Position numbers and translations under genes: made by a program. The notes under the pieces are model-generated. The model was given only the letters and a program-made list of their open reading frames with translations. It searched no databases and was not told the DNA's origin. Below are positions 62,754 through 64,000 of a DNA stretch of 64,000 bases, piece after piece. Origin of the DNA: Hydrogenophaga sp. (lineage in GTDB: Bacteria; Pseudomonadota; Gammaproteobacteria; Burkholderiales; Burkholderiaceae_C); assembly GCF_030656115.1 (NCBI RefSeq), contig NZ_JAUSOO010000133.1:1-64000 (forward strand). Reading direction: 5' to 3'. Position 1 is the first letter of the stretch; each line of letters starts with the position of its first letter.

Positions 62754-63026
62754 GTGAACAAAACAGAACTCGTCGAGCACATTGCCGTGCATGCAGATAT
62801 TTCTAAGGCTGCCGCGACGCGTGCACTGGATTCAACGATCGCAGCTATTCGAACAACGCTAAAAGAGGGCGGTACGGTGTCTCTGGTGGGCTTTGGTTCT
62901 TTTGCCGTCACGAAACGTCCCGCTCGAAAGGGTCGCAATCCGCGCACCGGCGAAGAGATTAAGATCAAAGCTGCTAAAGTGCTGAAGTTTCGTCCGGGCA
63001 AGGCATTGAAGGACGCGTTGAACTGA
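62754..63026 (+). CDS. hupB: DNA-binding protein HU
   Basis: A 90-residue nucleoid protein that bends DNA as a dimer. The beta-arm segment [20 protein letters not shown] and [19 protein letters not shown] are canonical. It starts with GTG at 62754 after a strong AGAGGAG site. tRNA-Val follows 22 bases downstream and ppiD after that; this order is common in Burkholderiales. Confidence 0.97.
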   Translation: MNKTELVEHIAVHADISKAAATRALDSTIAAIRTTLKEGGTVSLVGFGSFAVTKRPARKGRNPRTGEEIKIKAAKVLKFRPGKALKDALN

Positions 63027-63048
63027 AACGCGTTCCCTGTTTTCGGTG

Positions 63049-63124
63049 GGGTGCTTAGCTCAGTTGGCAGAGCGGCGCCTTTACACGGCGTAGGTCGGCG
63101 GTTCGACCCCGTCAGCACCCACCA
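63049..63124 (+). tRNA. tRNA-Val (anticodon UAC)
   Basis: A 76-base tRNA. GGGTGCT pairs with AGCACCC, the anticodon TAC is at 63082-63084 in the loop TTTACAC, the T-loop is GGTTCGACCCC, and ACCA is encoded. It reads GUA/GUG. Confidence 0.97.
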
Positions 63125-63134
63125 AACCATCGAA

Positions 63135-63163
63135 AAGGCGAACCCGGGTTCGCCTTTTTTTTT
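63135..63163 (+). terminator. Intrinsic terminator of tRNA-Val
   Basis: AAGGCGAACC pairs with GGTTCGCCTT and is followed by nine Ts. It separates the HU/tRNA transcript from ppiD. Confidence 0.93.
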
Positions 63164-63215
63164 GCGGTCAGCGCACCACTGCTGCCGTTAGTTTCTTGTT
63201 TCAGGGTTTCAAGGC

Positions 63216-64000
63216 ATGTTCGATACCATCCGCAACCACAAGAAGTACCTCATGGGCTTTTTGCTGATTCTGATCATTCCATCGTTCATCCTGTTCGGTG
63301 TTCAGGGGTTCAATGACGCTGATCAGCGAGGTGCGGTGGTCGCCACCGTCGATGGCCAGGAGATCACACAGCTGGAATGGGATCAGGCGCACCAGACGGA
63401 GTCGCAGCGGCTGCGTGAAGCCATGCCCACACTGGATGCCAAGTTGCTCGACAGCGAGGACGCACGGTACGCCACACTGGAACGCTTGGTGCGTCAGCGG
63501 GTGTTGGCGGTAGCCGCCCAAAAATTCAATCTTTTCACCAGTGACCAGCGCTTGGCCCGCGATCTGCAGAACAACGAAGTCATTGCAAGTTTGCGCCGCC
63601 CTGATGGCACGCTGGATGTCGATGCTTACCGTCAGCTGCTGGGGCGCCAGGGCATGACGCCTGAAATGTTTGAAGCCCAGGTGCGGGCCGACCTTTCTCA
63701 GCGCCAGGTCGCTCAAGGTATTCAGTCCTCAGGATTTGCCACCGAAGGTCTGGCCAAAGTGTCGCTGGATGCCTTTTTTGAGCAGCGTGAAGTGCGCTTG
63801 GCGCGCTTTACCGCCAGCGAATTGGCTGCACAGGTTTCCCTCACCGACGCAGACATGGAAACCTTCTACAACAACAACCCTGCGTTGTTCCAGTCGCAGG
63901 AGCAAGCCGATGTGGAGTACCTTGTTCTTGACGCCGCCGCGCTCCAAAAAAGCATTGCCTTGGCCGAGGCCGACGTGCGCGCCTATTACGACCAAAACGC
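63216..64000 (+). CDS. ppiD: Periplasmic chaperone/PPIase PpiD, 5' part (runs off the window)
   Basis: An open frame of at least 261 codons reaching the window edge with no stop. MFDTIRNHKKYLMGFLLILIIPSFILFGVQGF is a short cytoplasmic start plus a membrane anchor, followed by a SurA_N-like domain (VATVDGQEITQLEWDQAHQT; LERLVRQRVLAVAAQKFNLF). PpiD is an inner-membrane-anchored folding factor with a parvulin domain, which would lie beyond 64000. ATG 63216 has AGGG eight bases upstream. Confidence 0.93.
   Translation, partial: MFDTIRNHKKYLMGFLLILIIPSFILFGVQGFNDADQRGAVVATVDGQEITQLEWDQAHQTESQRLREAMPTLDAKLLDSEDARYATLERLVRQRVLAVAAQKFNLFTSDQRLARDLQNNEVIASLRRPDGTLDVDAYRQLLGRQGMTPEMFEAQVRADLSQRQVAQGIQSSGFATEGLAKVSLDAFFEQREVRLARFTASELAAQVSLTDADMETFYNNNPALFQSQEQADVEYLVLDAAALQKSIALAEADVRAYYDQN

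Noticed and set aside
1..64000. CRISPR array, prophage or defence island
   Set aside because: No regularly spaced repeats, cas genes, phage structural genes or restriction systems were seen; the only defence-like locus is the small AbrB-Doc pair.

Overview
The window looks like a chromosomal segment of a Burkholderiales bacterium, most likely a member of the Comamonadaceae. The basis is the gene set and order: a merR gene next to tRNA-Pro, an EF-P with Arg32 beside its rhamnosyltransferase earP, a phasin for polyhydroxyalkanoate granules, a fused MrpA/B cation antiporter, a cysS-alkA-like-accA-tilS-lysC run, and high-GC coding sequence throughout. I cannot fix the genus from sequence alone.

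Layout. 1-2.6 kb: glyA (minus) under a ZTP-riboswitch-like leader, then a membrane lytic transglycosylase. 2.7-4.1 kb: a decayed patch with an orphan yybP-ykoY-like (Mn2+) riboswitch and terminator, a broken group II intron (reverse transcriptase piece plus domains V/VI) and the 3' stub of a DUF748-like gene. 4.2-12.5 kb: a DUF349 protein, then a tightly packed minus-strand envelope cluster (TPR/NTF2-like protein, L,D-transpeptidase, two cyclophilins, lpxH, mtfA). 12.8-18.3 kb: cysS, an AlkA-type glycosylase, accA, tilS and lysC. 18.3-21.0 kb: two complete, unrelated insertion sequences in the same target between lysC and tRNA-Ser(GCU).

21.2-28.5 kb: a diguanylate cyclase; a GNAT acyltransferase, glycosyltransferase, ppk and sixA run with two candidate Pho boxes (a probable phosphate-stress module); and a small ribbon-helix-helix-like protein with a histone-H1-like tail and a striking palindrome in its promoter. 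28.5-32.9 kb: a graveyard of ISL3, IS4 and IS5 fragments around a 2-hydroxyacid dehydrogenase, with tRNA-Pro(GGG) and a merR gene that lacks the ihfA partner normally beside it. 32.9-40.1 kb: phasin, HDAC-like deacetylase, thioesterase, nitroreductase, FKBP, a 2-hydroxyacid dehydrogenase, rmuC and an MFS carrier. 40.2-46.4 kb: a complete mrp Na+(K+)/H+ antiporter operon. 46.3-53.0 kb: a TetR regulator divergent from an AcrAB-TolC-type efflux operon across an AcrR-like operator. 53.0-64.0 kb: a LOG-family protein, efp/earP, an AbrB-Doc toxin-antitoxin pair whose toxin has Asn at the Fic-motif His position, uvrC, pgsA, an EamA carrier, a LysR/tartrate(malate)-dehydrogenase divergent pair, HU, tRNA-Val(UAC) and the start of ppiD, which runs off the window.

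Most of the window is ordinary core genome. The parts most worth a second look are the twin IS insertion, the Pho-boxed lipid/polyphosphate cluster, the palindrome plus RHH/H1-like protein, the orphan riboswitch, the terminator placed against the lpxH start codon, and the altered Doc toxin.
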